Numbered from the stretch's first letter, positions 8,853-18,333 are shown. The stretch: DNA of 64,000 bases from Comamonadaceae bacterium (GCA_947373105.1 CANBWK010000001.1:33831-97830); one strand, 5' to 3'. Numbers and translations are program-made. Notes: generated by a model from the letters alone, not told the origin.

Positions 8853-10091
8853 TTAAATGTCGAACAGCAGTCGGGCGGGGTCTTCCAGAGCTTCTTTCAT
8901 GGCAACCAGTCCCAGCACAGCTTCGCGGCCGTCAATGATGCGGTGGTCATACGACATCGCGAAGTAGTTCATCGGACGAACCACGACCTGGCCGTTTTCC
9001 ACCATGGCGCGGTCTTTGGTCGCGTGCACGCCCAAAATCGCCGATTGTGGTGGGTTGATGATCGGTGTGGACATCATGGAGCCGAAGGTGCCACCGTTGG
9101 AGATGGAGAACGTACCGCCGGTCATCTCCTCCATGCCGAGCTTGCCATCTTTGGCTTTTTGGCCAAATTCAGCGATCTTCTTTTCAATGTCAGCAAAGCT
9201 CATCTGGTCGGCGTTGCGCAAGATGGGCACCACCAGACCACGGGGAGAGCCGACGGCGATGCCGATGTCAAAGTACCCGTGGTACACGATGTCGTTGCCA
9301 TCGACCGAGGCATTTAAAACGGGGAATTTTTTCAAGGCGTGCACAGCAGCCTTGACGAAGAAACTCATGAAGCCCAACTTGCAGCCGTGTTCCTTCTCAA
9401 AACGCTCTTGCATGCGCTTGCGCATGTCCATGACGGGTGCCATGTTGATTTCATTGAAGGTGGTCAGAATGGCGTTGGTCGATTGCGATTGAAGCAACCG
9501 CTCGGCCACACGGGCGCGTAGGCGCGTCATGGGAACGCGCTGCTCTGGACGTTCACCCAAAACCACGGCAGGCGCAGCGACTTGGGGCAACGACTGGGTC
9601 GGCGCGCCAGTGGGGATCACAGCGGCAGTAGATTGAACACCACCCGCCACAGCGGACAGCACATCACCTTTGGTGACACGGCCGTCTTTGCCGGTTCCAG
9701 ACACAGCGCCTACAGCCAGGTGGTTGTCAGCCATTATCTTGGCAGCTGCAGGCATAGCCACACCGGCTTTGCTGCTGGAGGCCGCTGCGGAAGCAACAGG
9801 GGTAGCAGCGGCTTGGGCTGTAGGTGTCGCAGCAACAGCAGATGATTTGCCATCTGTATCAATGCGGGCAATGAGCTGTTCGGCCGCCACCGTGCCACCA
9901 TCGGCAATCAGAATTTCGCACAACACGCCCGCCGCAGGTGCTGGCACTTCAAGCACGACTTTATCGGTCTCGATGTCGATCAAAATTTCGTCAGCAGCGA
10001 CAGACTCACCGACCTTCTTTTTCCACACCAGCATGGTGGCTTCAGCCACGGATTCAGACAGCTGCGGGACTTTAACTTCTACGATAGCCAT
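8853..10091 (-). CDS. odhB: Dihydrolipoyllysine succinyltransferase (E2 of 2-oxoglutarate dehydrogenase)
   Basis: 412 residues. The order is an N-terminal lipoyl domain with the lipoylation motif [10 protein letters not shown], an Ala/Thr-rich linker, a peripheral subunit-binding domain ([29 protein letters not shown]) and the catalytic acyltransferase domain ending in [13 protein letters not shown], which holds the active-site His. It transfers the succinyl group to CoA in the TCA cycle. It lies between odhA and lpdA in the standard operon order. Its ribosome-binding region abuts an 8-bp tandem repeat upstream (see that entry). Confidence 0.96.
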   Translation of the reverse strand: MAIVEVKVPQLSESVAEATMLVWKKKVGESVAADEILIDIETDKVVLEVPAPAAGVLCEILIADGGTVAAEQLIARIDTDGKSSAVAATPTAQAAATPVASAAASSSKAGVAMPAAAKIMADNHLAVGAVSGTGKDGRVTKGDVLSAVAGGVQSTAAVIPTGAPTQSLPQVAAPAVVLGERPEQRVPMTRLRARVAERLLQSQSTNAILTTFNEINMAPVMDMRKRMQERFEKEHGCKLGFMSFFVKAAVHALKKFPVLNASVDGNDIVYHGYFDIGIAVGSPRGLVVPILRNADQMSFADIEKKIAEFGQKAKDGKLGMEEMTGGTFSISNGGTFGSMMSTPIINPPQSAILGVHATKDRAMVENGQVVVRPMNYFAMSYDHRIIDGREAVLGLVAMKEALEDPARLLFDI

Positions 10092-10100
10092 AACAATTCT

Positions 10101-10130
10101 TTCTGTATTTCTGTATTTCTGTATTTCTGT
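10101..10130. repeat. 8-bp simple tandem repeat in the odhA-odhB spacer
   Basis: Three and three-quarter copies of an 8-bp unit (plus strand TTCTGTAT) occupy most of the 54-bp gap between odhA and odhB. On the coding strand the copy nearest odhB runs into AGAAAGA about 10 nt before the ATG, the likely Shine-Dalgarno. Copy number changes would alter the leader of odhB but not its reading frame. Confidence 0.85.
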
Positions 10131-10145
10131 GTTCGATTCAACGAC

Positions 10146-13013
10146 TTATTTGGTCAGCACGAAGCCCTTGATCTTGACGAAAGCACCTTCTACCAGCGAT
10201 TTTTGCTGTTCTTGGTGCAGGTGCGAGTAACCCACGGCCGGCGAAGCAGATGCGGCGCGACCGGAGTAACCGAGCTTTTGGTTAGGCAGCATGTTTTCGT
10301 GGATATAGTGCTGCACGAAGAACCATGCGCCCTGGTTTTGTGGTTCGTCTTGCGTCCACACCAATTCAGTGGCATTCGGGTATTTTTTAAGTTCAGCCGC
10401 GAATGCTTTGTGCGGGAAGGGGTAGAGTTGTTCGGCGCGCAAGATAGCGACATCATCGGCACCCAACTCTTCACGCTTTTTGACCAAGTCGTAGTACACC
10501 TTGCCTGAGCAAACCAATACACGTTTGACCTTGTCGGCTTTCAGCGCTTTGTTCTCAGGAATGATGGTTTGGAATGAACCCTTGGTGAATTCAGACACTG
10601 GCGACGTGGCGTCCTTGTTACGCAACAGTGACTTGGGTGTAAAGATGATCAAAGGCTTACGCAAGTCGCGAACCATTTGACGGCGCAAAACGTGGAAGAT
10701 CTGGCTGGCTGTGGTGGGCTGGACGATCTGCATGTTGGTGTCAGCCGCCAATTGCATGAACCGCTCGAGACGTGCAGAGCTGTGCTCTGGGCCTTGACCT
10801 TCGTAGCCATGGGGCAACATCAAGGTCAAGCCGTTGACGCGGCCCCACTTGACTTCACCCGAGGCGATGAACTGATCGATCACCACTTGGGCGCCGTTGG
10901 CGAAGTCGCCGAACTGAGCTTCCCAAATGACCATCGTGTTGGGATCGTTGGAGGCATAGCCATATTCAAAACCGAGCACCGCTTCTTCAGACAAGATCGA
11001 ATCGATCACGGTGAAGGGCGCTTGGTTCTCCGCCACGTTTTGCAAAGCGACGTAGGTGCCGATATCCCACTTTTCACGTTTTTGGTCATGAATCACAGCG
11101 TGACGGTGTGTGAACGTGCCACGGCCGCAATCTTCGCCAGACAATCTGACGGGGTAGCCACTGGCGACCAGCGAAGCAAACGCCATGTGTTCACCCATGC
11201 CCCAGTCGACAGGAATATCGCCACGACCCATGGCAGCGCGGTCGTCGTAAACTTTTTTGACCAACTGGTGTGGCGTCACAGAATCGGGAATGGTCGTGAT
11301 TTTGGTTGCTAACCGCTTCCACTCCGCCATAGGAATAGCGGTATCACCAGCATCTGTCCACTTTTTGCCCATAAAGGGAGACCAGTCCACAGTGAACTTG
11401 GTCTTGAAGTTGGTCAATATAGGATCATCAGTATGCTTACCAGCCTCCAAGGCCGCGCGGTAGGTTTTAACCATGTCGTCGCCCAAAGTCTCACCTAACC
11501 CTTGTGCGGTCAACTTGTCTGCGAACAACTTGCGTGTGCCGGGGTGCGCTGCGATCTTTTTGTACATCAGAGGCTGGGTCAGAGCAGGGGTGTCTTGCTC
11601 GTTGTGGCCCAGTTTGCGGAAACACACGATGTCGAGCACGACATCTTTGCGGAACGTCATGCGGTATTCGAGAGACAGTTGAGTGGCCAAAACCACAGCT
11701 TCCGGATCGTCACCGTTGACGTGCAACACAGGGGCCTCGACCATCTTGACGATATCCGTGCAGAAAACGCTCGAGCGCATATCACGGGGGTCAGAGGTAG
11801 TGAAACCAATTTGGTTGTTCACAATGATATGCACCGTGCCGCCAGTGGCATACCCACGCGTTTGGGCCAACGCCAGGGTTTCCTGATTCACACCTTGGCC
11901 GCCAAAAGCAGCATCACCATGGACCAATACAGGCAATACTTGACTGCCAGTCGGGTCTGCGCGGCGGTCCATACGTGCACGAACAGAGCCCTCCACCACG
12001 GGGTTGACGATCTCCAAGTGCGAAGGGTTGAATGCCAAAGACAAATGCACCGGGCCACCCGCTGTAGACACGTCCGAACTGAAACCTTGGTGGTATTTCA
12101 CGTCGCCAGCCGTTAACTCTTCAGGCGCGGTATGGTCGAATTCCGCAAACAGATCAGCAGGCAACTTGCGCATAGTGTTGACCAACACATTCAAGCGACC
12201 ACGGTGGGCCATACCGATCACAACCTCTTGAATTCCTGTGAGGCCTGCAGAATGAATAAGCTCATCCATGGCCGCAATGAAACTCTCACCACCCTCAAGC
12301 GAGAATCGCTTTTGACCTACATATTTGGTGTGAAGATAGCGCTCCAGACCTTCTGCAGCAGTTAAACGCTCAAGAATAGTCTTCTTCTTATCGGCATTGA
12401 AATTGGGTTTACTGCGAATGCTTTCCAACTTCTCTTGCCACCAACGCTTTTCACCTTGGTCAGTTGCATACATGTACTCAGCACCCAAAGTTCCACAATA
12501 AGTTTCACGCAGGGCATTGAGCAGTTCGCGCAACGACATGTTCTTCTTGCCGAAAAATGTGTTGCTTGTGTCAAAAACAGTTTCTTGATCTGCATCAGTA
12601 AAGCCATAGAAAGAAGGCTCTAAGTCAGGAATACTGGGGCGTTCGGTGCGTTTCAACGGATCCAAGTCAGCCCAGCGCTGACCAACATTCCTGTAAGCTG
12701 CGATCAACTGCTGAACCGCTGTGCGCTTGCGACCCATTTCGACATTTTCGCTGGCCATAACAACTTTGGTGCCACCGGATTTGGCACGCTCAGCGAAGGC
12801 ATTGATCACGGGTAAATGGGGTACATCTTTGGCATTGGAGCCATCGACAGCGGGCACATGCTGCAAGGCGTCAAAATATTCGCGCCAAGAATCGGGAACA
12901 CTGCCAGGATTGGCCAGGTAGTTTTCGTACATCTCTTCGACATACGGGGCATTGCCGCCGAACAAATACGTGTTGCCTTGGTAGGCAGCATAGACGGAAT
13001 TAGTCTCGCTCAT
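10146..13013 (-). CDS. odhA: 2-oxoglutarate dehydrogenase E1 component
   Basis: 955 residues, full length for the family. The N-terminal segment (AYQGNTYLFGGNAPYVEEMYENYLANP) binds the E2 core. The thiamine-diphosphate domain contains GMAHRGRLNVL, GDAAFGGQGVNQE and NNQIGFTTSDPRD, and the C-terminal domain has YGYASNDPNTMVIWEAQFGDFANGAQVVIDQF (quoted here only in part as a landmark near residue 700). The enzyme decarboxylates 2-oxoglutarate and passes the succinyl group to lipoyl-E2. It is the first gene of odhA-odhB-lpdA. The start has AAGGTC about 9 nt upstream. A 211-bp spacer separates it from prpE and holds a candidate promoter. Confidence 0.97.
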   Translation of the reverse strand: MSETNSVYAAYQGNTYLFGGNAPYVEEMYENYLANPGSVPDSWREYFDALQHVPAVDGSNAKDVPHLPVINAFAERAKSGGTKVVMASENVEMGRKRTAVQQLIAAYRNVGQRWADLDPLKRTERPSIPDLEPSFYGFTDADQETVFDTSNTFFGKKNMSLRELLNALRETYCGTLGAEYMYATDQGEKRWWQEKLESIRSKPNFNADKKKTILERLTAAEGLERYLHTKYVGQKRFSLEGGESFIAAMDELIHSAGLTGIQEVVIGMAHRGRLNVLVNTMRKLPADLFAEFDHTAPEELTAGDVKYHQGFSSDVSTAGGPVHLSLAFNPSHLEIVNPVVEGSVRARMDRRADPTGSQVLPVLVHGDAAFGGQGVNQETLALAQTRGYATGGTVHIIVNNQIGFTTSDPRDMRSSVFCTDIVKMVEAPVLHVNGDDPEAVVLATQLSLEYRMTFRKDVVLDIVCFRKLGHNEQDTPALTQPLMYKKIAAHPGTRKLFADKLTAQGLGETLGDDMVKTYRAALEAGKHTDDPILTNFKTKFTVDWSPFMGKKWTDAGDTAIPMAEWKRLATKITTIPDSVTPHQLVKKVYDDRAAMGRGDIPVDWGMGEHMAFASLVASGYPVRLSGEDCGRGTFTHRHAVIHDQKREKWDIGTYVALQNVAENQAPFTVIDSILSEEAVLGFEYGYASNDPNTMVIWEAQFGDFANGAQVVIDQFIASGEVKWGRVNGLTLMLPHGYEGQGPEHSSARLERFMQLAADTNMQIVQPTTASQIFHVLRRQMVRDLRKPLIIFTPKSLLRNKDATSPVSEFTKGSFQTIIPENKALKADKVKRVLVCSGKVYYDLVKKREELGADDVAILRAEQLYPFPHKAFAAELKKYPNATELVWTQDEPQNQGAWFFVQHYIHENMLPNQKLGYSGRAASASPAVGYSHLHQEQQKSLVEGAFVKIKGFVLTK

Positions 13014-13153
13014 TTTTCGCTGACCTTCGTTTCCCTGGAGGAAACATTAGTTGGTTGATATGTACCTTCCGCGACACGGCTGAACCGATTGGCGGATGCG
13101 ACTGTGGCATGGGAAGGGCCGGAGTTACCCTGTCATTGTGCCATGGGAACACC

Positions 13154-13183
13154 AATATATAACTTACAGATTAATAAAATCAA
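13154..13183 (-). promoter_or_regulatory. Candidate sigma-70 promoter for odhA-odhB-lpdA
   Basis: On the minus strand TTGATT (13178-13183) and TATATT (13154-13159) are 18 bp apart, in an AT-rich patch about 140 bp upstream of the odhA ATG. The leader between them and the gene is GC-richer and could carry further control. This is a motif match only. Confidence 0.4.
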
Positions 13184-13224
13184 ATCACATTAGCGGAGAA
13201 ACATTGAACTCGCGAGTCCTTAAG

Positions 13225-15123
13225 TTAACCTTTGATCAGCTCAAGAATCTGCTGCAATGCGGTCGGATCATCCATGGTCGTCAAATCACCTGGATCACGA
13301 CCTTCAGCAACGGCTTGTATGGCACGCCTCAGCAATTTGCCGCTGCGTGTCTTGGGCAATGCCGTGACAAAAAACACACGTGACGGACGGGCAACAGCAC
13401 CCAACTGCGAGTCCACCACCTTCATGACCTCTCCCTCCAGCTTTAAGCGTGCCGCCAATTCGGTCAGGCCTGAAGTGTCTTTGGCAATGGCAAAAGCCAT
13501 GGCAACCTGCCCTTTGAGCTGATCAGCGACGCCAACGACTGCGACTTCCGCAATGTTGGGATGACTGGAAATACTTTCTTCTATTTCGCGTGTACCCAAA
13601 CGGTGCCCCGCTACATTGATCACGTCGTCGGTTCGACCCAGAATAAAGTAATAACCGTCTTCGTCACGGACTGCCCAGTCAAATGTGCTGTAAACCAATT
13701 TTCCAGGAACCGTCTTCCAATAGGTTGTGACAAATCGATCGTCATCGCCCCATATAGTTTGGAGATTGCCAGGAGGAAGTGGACCTTCAATGGTCAACAC
13801 TCCCTTCTGGTTCGCTCCCAGCAGTTCCTCTCCAGTCTGATCATCGACCAGTTTTACGTTGTAGCCATAAATCGCTTTGCCTGGCGAGCCAAACTTACTG
13901 GGTGCTTTTTCCACGCCATTGCAAATGCTCAAAATGGGCCAACCCGTTTCAGTCTGCCAGTAGTTATCAATGATGGCCTTGCCATTGAGCCCTTCAGAAA
14001 TCCATTTGGCAGTGGGCTCGTCCAACGGCTCCCCTGCCAGAAACAAGGCTTGCAAGCTGGACAGGTCGTACTTTGTAAGAAGCGCAGGATCTTGTTTTTT
14101 CAACACACGGATGGCTGTGGGGGCACTGAACATGACATTGACCTTGTACTTTTCGACCAGGCTCCACCAGATTCCGCCGTCAGGTCTGATAGGTAAGCCC
14201 TCATAGAGAATGGTGGCCATGCCGCCAATCAAGGGGCCATAAATGATGTAACTGTGCCCTACCACCCAGCCAATGTCGCTTGTGCAAAAGAAAGTGCCTC
14301 CAGGTTTACCCTCAAAAATGTGCGGGATGCTAGAAGCCAAAGCTACGGTGTATCCACCCGTATCGCGCTGAACACCTTTGGGCTTACCGGTCGTACCTGA
14401 TGTATAGAGTGTGTAGCTGGGATGAGTGGATTCGACCCATTCGCAAGGCACCACAGCATCTATATGCTTGGCCCGTTGGGTCGCGTAATCCACATCGCGA
14501 CCTTGCACAGGAATGAATTCAGCCAGTTTTCGGTCCACCATGATTACGTTTGTCGGCTTATGGGCCGAGAGCTTGATCGCCTCATCCAGCAAGGGCTTGT
14601 AGGGTACGCATTTGCCTCCCCGAGAACCGGCGTCTGCACTGATGATGACTTTAGGGGTTGCATCTTCTATGCGCGTCGCCAAGGAGTGAGAAGCAAAACC
14701 TCCGAATACAACCGAATGGATGGCACCTAAACGGGCGCAAGCCAACATGGCGAAAGCTGCCTCAGCAACCATAGGCATGTAAATCAATACGCGATCACCT
14801 TTGACCACGCCCAGATCCCGCAATATGGCAGCCATGCGCTGGACTTCAGAATGCAGATCGCGGTAGGTGTAGATTTTTTCTTGGTCGGTTTCAGTCGACA
14901 CGAATATCAAAGCAGCTTGATCGGCACGGTCTGTGAGGTGCCTATCGACCGCGTTGTGGCACAAATTGGTCTCACCACCCACAAACCATTTGGCAAATGG
15001 GGGGGTGCTGTAATCGCAGATCTGCTTAGGGGCCACCTTCCAGTCCACCAACTTGGATTGCTCTGCCCAAAAGGCTTCACGGTCATTGATCGAACGCGCG
15101 TGAAAGTCAGCAAATCTGGCCAT
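13225..15123 (-). CDS. prpE: Propionyl-CoA synthetase (propionate--CoA ligase)
   Basis: About 632 residues. The ANL-superfamily P-loop YTSGTTGKPKGV, the adenylate-binding DNYWQTETGWPI, and GRTDDVINVAGHRLGTREIEE with a C-terminal KTRSGKLLRR (catalytic Lys, the usual acetylation site) are all present. The N-terminal segment AFWAEQSKLVDW and CDYSTPPFAKWFVGGETNLC are more like PrpE than acetyl-CoA synthetase Acs. It activates propionate (and probably acetate less well) to the acyl-CoA. The ATG at 15123 is preceded by GAGGAGA at spacing 5, so it is preferred over an in-frame start 72 bp upstream. No prpB/prpC genes are next to it. Confidence 0.88.
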   Translation of the reverse strand: MARFADFHARSINDREAFWAEQSKLVDWKVAPKQICDYSTPPFAKWFVGGETNLCHNAVDRHLTDRADQAALIFVSTETDQEKIYTYRDLHSEVQRMAAILRDLGVVKGDRVLIYMPMVAEAAFAMLACARLGAIHSVVFGGFASHSLATRIEDATPKVIISADAGSRGGKCVPYKPLLDEAIKLSAHKPTNVIMVDRKLAEFIPVQGRDVDYATQRAKHIDAVVPCEWVESTHPSYTLYTSGTTGKPKGVQRDTGGYTVALASSIPHIFEGKPGGTFFCTSDIGWVVGHSYIIYGPLIGGMATILYEGLPIRPDGGIWWSLVEKYKVNVMFSAPTAIRVLKKQDPALLTKYDLSSLQALFLAGEPLDEPTAKWISEGLNGKAIIDNYWQTETGWPILSICNGVEKAPSKFGSPGKAIYGYNVKLVDDQTGEELLGANQKGVLTIEGPLPPGNLQTIWGDDDRFVTTYWKTVPGKLVYSTFDWAVRDEDGYYFILGRTDDVINVAGHRLGTREIEESISSHPNIAEVAVVGVADQLKGQVAMAFAIAKDTSGLTELAARLKLEGEVMKVVDSQLGAVARPSRVFFVTALPKTRSGKLLRRAIQAVAEGRDPGDLTTMDDPTALQQILELIKG

Positions 15124-15302
15124 GAATGTCTCCTCAAAATATGAATCATTTCGGGACTCCATGGCCCTACCGGCATGCAACCCTTCTGAATTCATAATTA
15201 TTCATGAGGGACTTGCTAGAAACTGACTTTTTAAAAGTAAAACCCAGTCCACATTCAACAACGACCAAACGCATAAAAACTGGAAATGAGAGGATCAGAA
15301 AC

Positions 15303-15905
15303 TTATTTGATCAGGCTTTGCCAATATCTAAACTCCGGATGCTCTGCGCTGCGTAGCCATTCAAAACCCACCATTTCTGTGGTCACCAATTCGGCACCGG
15401 CACCTGCCAAGCGGTCAAACGCCGCGTCACGGTTGCGTTCGTTTCGTGACGTGCAGGCATCGGTCACCACCCAGACATCAAATTCATCTTCTAGCAAGTC
15501 CAAGGCGGTTTGCAGTAAACACACATGGGCCTCGCAACCGGCAATCACGATCGTGTTGCGCTCGGGACTGGCGTTTTGATTCTTTTGCAAGTGGCGCGGC
15601 AAACTGCGCGCGTTGCCCTTGGGGGCCTCGGGCTCGGGCTTAAGCCATTCGCCCAAACCCTCTTCCATGGCACTGAACTGCATTTTGGCCAACACTTTTC
15701 GGCAAAATGCACTGATCTCTGGGCACATCTCACCCAATCCAGAAGGGTTTTGCGTGGTTCCCCACACCGGAACCGCCAATCGGTCGGCCAGTTGCGCAAT
15801 TAAAGTGGCGTTGGCCCAGGTTTTTGGCCCATCGAACATCGCAGGCAACAAACGGTCTTGGTAATCCACCAACACCAGCTGTGATTCAGACAATTCCAAA
15901 AGCAT
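15303..15905 (-). CDS. Isochorismatase-family cysteine hydrolase
   Basis: 200 residues. The catalytic triad of the family can be placed: Asp14 (LVLVDYQDRL), Lys74 (VLAKMQF) and Cys129 in IAGCEAHVCLLQTALDL. The cis-peptide region before the Cys is also typical. Such enzymes hydrolyse amides or vinyl ethers (nicotinamide, isochorismate, ureidoacrylate and others); the substrate here cannot be read from sequence. The closest general type is the YcaC/isochorismatase-hydrolase group. It is divergent from the NlpC/P60 gene across a 171-bp AT-rich spacer and lies upstream of prpE on the same strand with a 179-bp gap. Confidence 0.8.
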   Translation of the reverse strand: MLLELSESQLVLVDYQDRLLPAMFDGPKTWANATLIAQLADRLAVPVWGTTQNPSGLGEMCPEISAFCRKVLAKMQFSAMEEGLGEWLKPEPEAPKGNARSLPRHLQKNQNASPERNTIVIAGCEAHVCLLQTALDLLEDEFDVWVVTDACTSRNERNRDAAFDRLAGAGAELVTTEMVGFEWLRSAEHPEFRYWQSLIK

Positions 15906-16039
15906 TTAACAATCCAATAAGTGCATGAGGCATCATTGTCGCAGGCTTAAAGGCATAACATCAGCATTAAATTTTAAACAAAAAATTCCAATTAAATCAA
16001 TACGATACAAGAACATCTTTAGCTTAATCTTTAAGATTA

Positions 16040-16068
16040 TTGACGCGAGCAGCAGATCAGGTTATGAT
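16040..16068 (+). promoter_or_regulatory. Strong candidate sigma-70 promoter of the NlpC/P60 gene
   Basis: TTGACG (16040-16045) and TATGAT (16063-16068) are exactly 17 bp apart. The expected transcription start, about 7 nt past the -10, falls at 16075-16076, immediately before the ATG at 16077. There is no Shine-Dalgarno before that ATG, so a leaderless or nearly leaderless mRNA is predicted. Confidence 0.6.
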
Positions 16069-16076
16069 CAAAAACT

Positions 16077-16622
16077 ATGCGTTTTTTATTCCTAATGATG
16101 ATTTGGACCTGCGTGACCGCGTGGGCCGCGCCCACCGACGACGAGTTGGACCGGCAGGCCTTGGAGAAAGGCTTGGTCGCTCAACTTGGCGACCACTTCT
16201 CGCAAGCGCGCCAGTCCATGAGCGGCAAAGCCTCCGATTTGGTGGTGCAGGCCATGGGCCTGTTAGGCGTGCCTTACCGTCGTGGCGGCGCCAATGAGAA
16301 CACCGGCTTCGATTGCAGTGGCTTTGTCCGTCACTTGTACGAGCAATCGATTGGTTTGGTGCTGCCTCGTCGCGCAGATGAGCAGGCCAAAGCGACCCAG
16401 TCCATCGACCGCAACGAACTCAAACCCGGGGACTTGGTATTTTTCAATACCATGCGCCGAACCTTTAGCCACGTGGGCATTTACTTGGGAGACGGTAAAT
16501 TCATCCATTCGCCACACACCGGATCCTCAGTGAGGGTGGACGATATGCGTGAAGCCTATTGGAACAAGCGGTTCACGGGTGCGAGGCGTGTTGAAAGCGT
16601 CGAAGCCGAAAAACAACGCTGA
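16077..16622 (+). CDS. NlpC/P60-family cell-wall peptidase (C40)
   Basis: 181 residues. A signal peptide (MRFLFLMMIWTC, cleavage near AWA-AP at residue 17) precedes a C40 papain-like domain with the catalytic Cys80 in GFDCSGFVRHLY, His132 in FSHVGIYLGDG and His144 in KFIHSP. These enzymes cut peptide stems of peptidoglycan in the periplasm, usually the gamma-D-Glu to meso-DAP bond. There is one catalytic domain and no SH3 or LysM module. The ATG at 16077 gives a complete signal peptide; starting at the internal Met pair would remove the basic N-region. The gene stands alone between a divergent hydrolase and a convergent SDR gene. Confidence 0.87.
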   Translation: MRFLFLMMIWTCVTAWAAPTDDELDRQALEKGLVAQLGDHFSQARQSMSGKASDLVVQAMGLLGVPYRRGGANENTGFDCSGFVRHLYEQSIGLVLPRRADEQAKATQSIDRNELKPGDLVFFNTMRRTFSHVGIYLGDGKFIHSPHTGSSVRVDDMREAYWNKRFTGARRVESVEAEKQR

Positions 16623-16673
16623 AGACAACAGCCTCAAGTCCTCTGTTGAGTGAATGGACGACATAGCCGTCGG

Positions 16674-17438
16674 TTAAATGGTCACACCGCCATCCACAAC
16701 CAAGCTCTGACCAGTCATGAAGGACCCGGCCGCTGCGGCCAAAAACACCGCAGCCCCTGCGATCTCGTCGGGTTCACCTATCCGACGCAAAGGGGTGGTG
16801 GCCGTGCGTTTATTCAGCATGGCTTCGTCTTCCCACAACGCGCGGGCAAAATCAGTTTTGATTAAGCCCGGCGCAATACAGTTGACTCGGATGTTGTTTG
16901 GTCCGTACTCAACAGCTAAATTTCGAGCCATTTGCATATCGGCTGCCTTGCTGATGCAGTAAGCGCCAATGACCGCTGAACCGCGCAAGCCCCCAATCGA
17001 AGAAACAATGATGATTGAGCCCTCTCGGCGCTCCACCATCTGCGGCGCAGCCATGCTGATCAACCAGTGATTGGCAATGATGTTATTGTCCAAAATTTTG
17101 CGAAATTGGGCATCGGCAATTCCGGCTTGAGGCCCGTAATAGGGGTTGCTCGCGGCATTACATACCAACACATCCACGCGACCCCAATGCGACAGGGTCT
17201 GATCCACCAAGTTTTGCAACTCATCTTTCGACGAGATATTGGCGGGCACCGCAATCGCGCTGTCTTTACCATATTGCGCTTGGATGGCCCGAACCACCTC
17301 TTCACACGCTTCTTTTTTGCGCGAAGAAATAACCACCTTGGCGCCGTGTTGGGCCATGCGCTCTGCAATCGAGCGGCCAATACCCCGAGATGAGCCGGTG
17401 ATGATGGCCACTTTACCGCTGAGATCAAACAAATTCAT
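16674..17438 (-). CDS. SDR-family NAD(P)-dependent oxidoreductase
   Basis: 254 residues, a classical short-chain dehydrogenase. The cofactor motif TGSSRGIG is at residues 14-21, the NAAS motif near 94, and the catalytic set is Asn119, Ser147, Tyr160 and Lys164 (YCISK). The C-terminal PGLIKTDFARAL and VVDGG are also typical. A basic residue after the Gly motif (ISSRKK) suggests NADPH preference, but this is an inference. The substrate is unknown. AAGGAG precedes the ATG at spacing 7. A 20-bp palindrome lies just upstream of the Shine-Dalgarno, and the divergent neighbour is a glyoxalase-like gene. Confidence 0.87.
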   Translation of the reverse strand: MNLFDLSGKVAIITGSSRGIGRSIAERMAQHGAKVVISSRKKEACEEVVRAIQAQYGKDSAIAVPANISSKDELQNLVDQTLSHWGRVDVLVCNAASNPYYGPQAGIADAQFRKILDNNIIANHWLISMAAPQMVERREGSIIIVSSIGGLRGSAVIGAYCISKAADMQMARNLAVEYGPNNIRVNCIAPGLIKTDFARALWEDEAMLNKRTATTPLRRIGEPDEIAGAAVFLAAAAGSFMTGQSLVVDGGVTI

Positions 17439-17461
17439 GAGGAGTCTCCTTCATACAATAA

Positions 17462-17481
17462 CTTGAACAACAACGTTCAAG
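17462..17481. promoter_or_regulatory. Palindromic site, possible operator
   Basis: Perfect 7-bp arms CTTGAAC and GTTCAAG are separated by 6 bp. The site is 24 bp upstream of the SDR start in the 168-bp region shared with the divergent glyoxalase-like gene. The size and symmetry fit a dimeric repressor site, but the protein that would bind it is not in the window. Confidence 0.45.
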
Positions 17482-17606
17482 ACTTACGGGTAATTTCACT
17501 CGAAAATAATGCAATGAGCTGTCACCCCGGGCATAGGGTTTAGCACGAATAGACGCCCTTCATCGGTCAGACTACGCACAAGCTTGTCAGTGGTAAGGTC
17601 GGGGCC

Positions 17607-18314
17607 ATGAAAACAGAAATTGATCATTTGGTGGTGATGGCGGCCAATTTGGAAGCCGGGGTTCAATGGTGTGAAGCCACACTCGGCATCACGCCTGGAC
17701 CTGGCGGCGAACACGAGTTGTACGGCACCCACAACCGTTTATTCAAAATTGCCACACCCGAGAACCCGTTGGCATATTTAGAAATCATTGCCATCAACAC
17801 GCATGCGGTACGCCCAAAAAAGAAGCAGCCCACGCGCTGGTTTGACATGGACGATGAAACCCTTCGCGCAGACGTGGCCCAAGAACCCCGCTTAATGCAC
17901 TTTGTTGCCAGCACGCCGGATTTGTTGGCAGCACGCATGGCGTTGCGTATGGTCGGGATCGACCGGGGGCCGGCCATTCACGCCAGCCGCCGCACGTCCA
18001 AGGGTGTTTTGAATTGGCAAATTTCTGTGCGCGCCGACGGGCAACGCCTGTTCAACGGCGCCCTACCCAGCCTGATCCAGTGGGGCAAACCCGTGGCCGC
18101 CGATCCGCTGCGCCTGCATCCTCGCAATAGCCTGCCCCGCTCGGGGGTCACGCTGCACAGTTTATCGGTGCAGCACCCGAGTATCGACATGCTACAAGCC
18201 GCTTTTGTGGCTATCGGCCTGAGCCAAGTTGAAGTGACAGAAGGCGCTGCCAATATCACCGCCACTTTGAATACACCCAAGGGCTTGGTGAATTTGCAAA
18301 GCCACGGGATATGA
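17607..18314 (+). CDS. Glyoxalase-like (VOC superfamily) domain protein
   Basis: 235 residues. The start IDHLVVMAANLEAGVQWCEATLGI is the beta-alpha-beta opening of a vicinal-oxygen-chelate module (quoted as landmark residues 5-28), followed by GGEHELYGTHNRLF and YLEIIAIN, which place it near the glyoxalase_3 group. A second, more divergent module covers residues ~130-235. The putative metal ligands are His7 and Glu near residue 61, but a full set cannot be assigned. No enzymatic reaction can be named. It is divergent from the SDR gene and convergent with ycaO 19 bp away. Confidence 0.72.
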   Translation: MKTEIDHLVVMAANLEAGVQWCEATLGITPGPGGEHELYGTHNRLFKIATPENPLAYLEIIAINTHAVRPKKKQPTRWFDMDDETLRADVAQEPRLMHFVASTPDLLAARMALRMVGIDRGPAIHASRRTSKGVLNWQISVRADGQRLFNGALPSLIQWGKPVAADPLRLHPRNSLPRSGVTLHSLSVQHPSIDMLQAAFVAIGLSQVEVTEGAANITATLNTPKGLVNLQSHGI

Positions 18315-18333
18315 ACGTTTTCAGAGTTGCGCG

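Noticed and set aside
7573..8856. Long plus-strand frame (427 codons) opposite lpdA
   Set aside because: It is antisense to a clear dihydrolipoyl dehydrogenase gene, shows no family motifs and is rich in His, Asp and Val typical of the complement of a coding strand.
9670..10230. Plus-strand frame across odhB/odhA
   Set aside because: Antisense low-complexity shadow of the Ala-rich linker of odhB.
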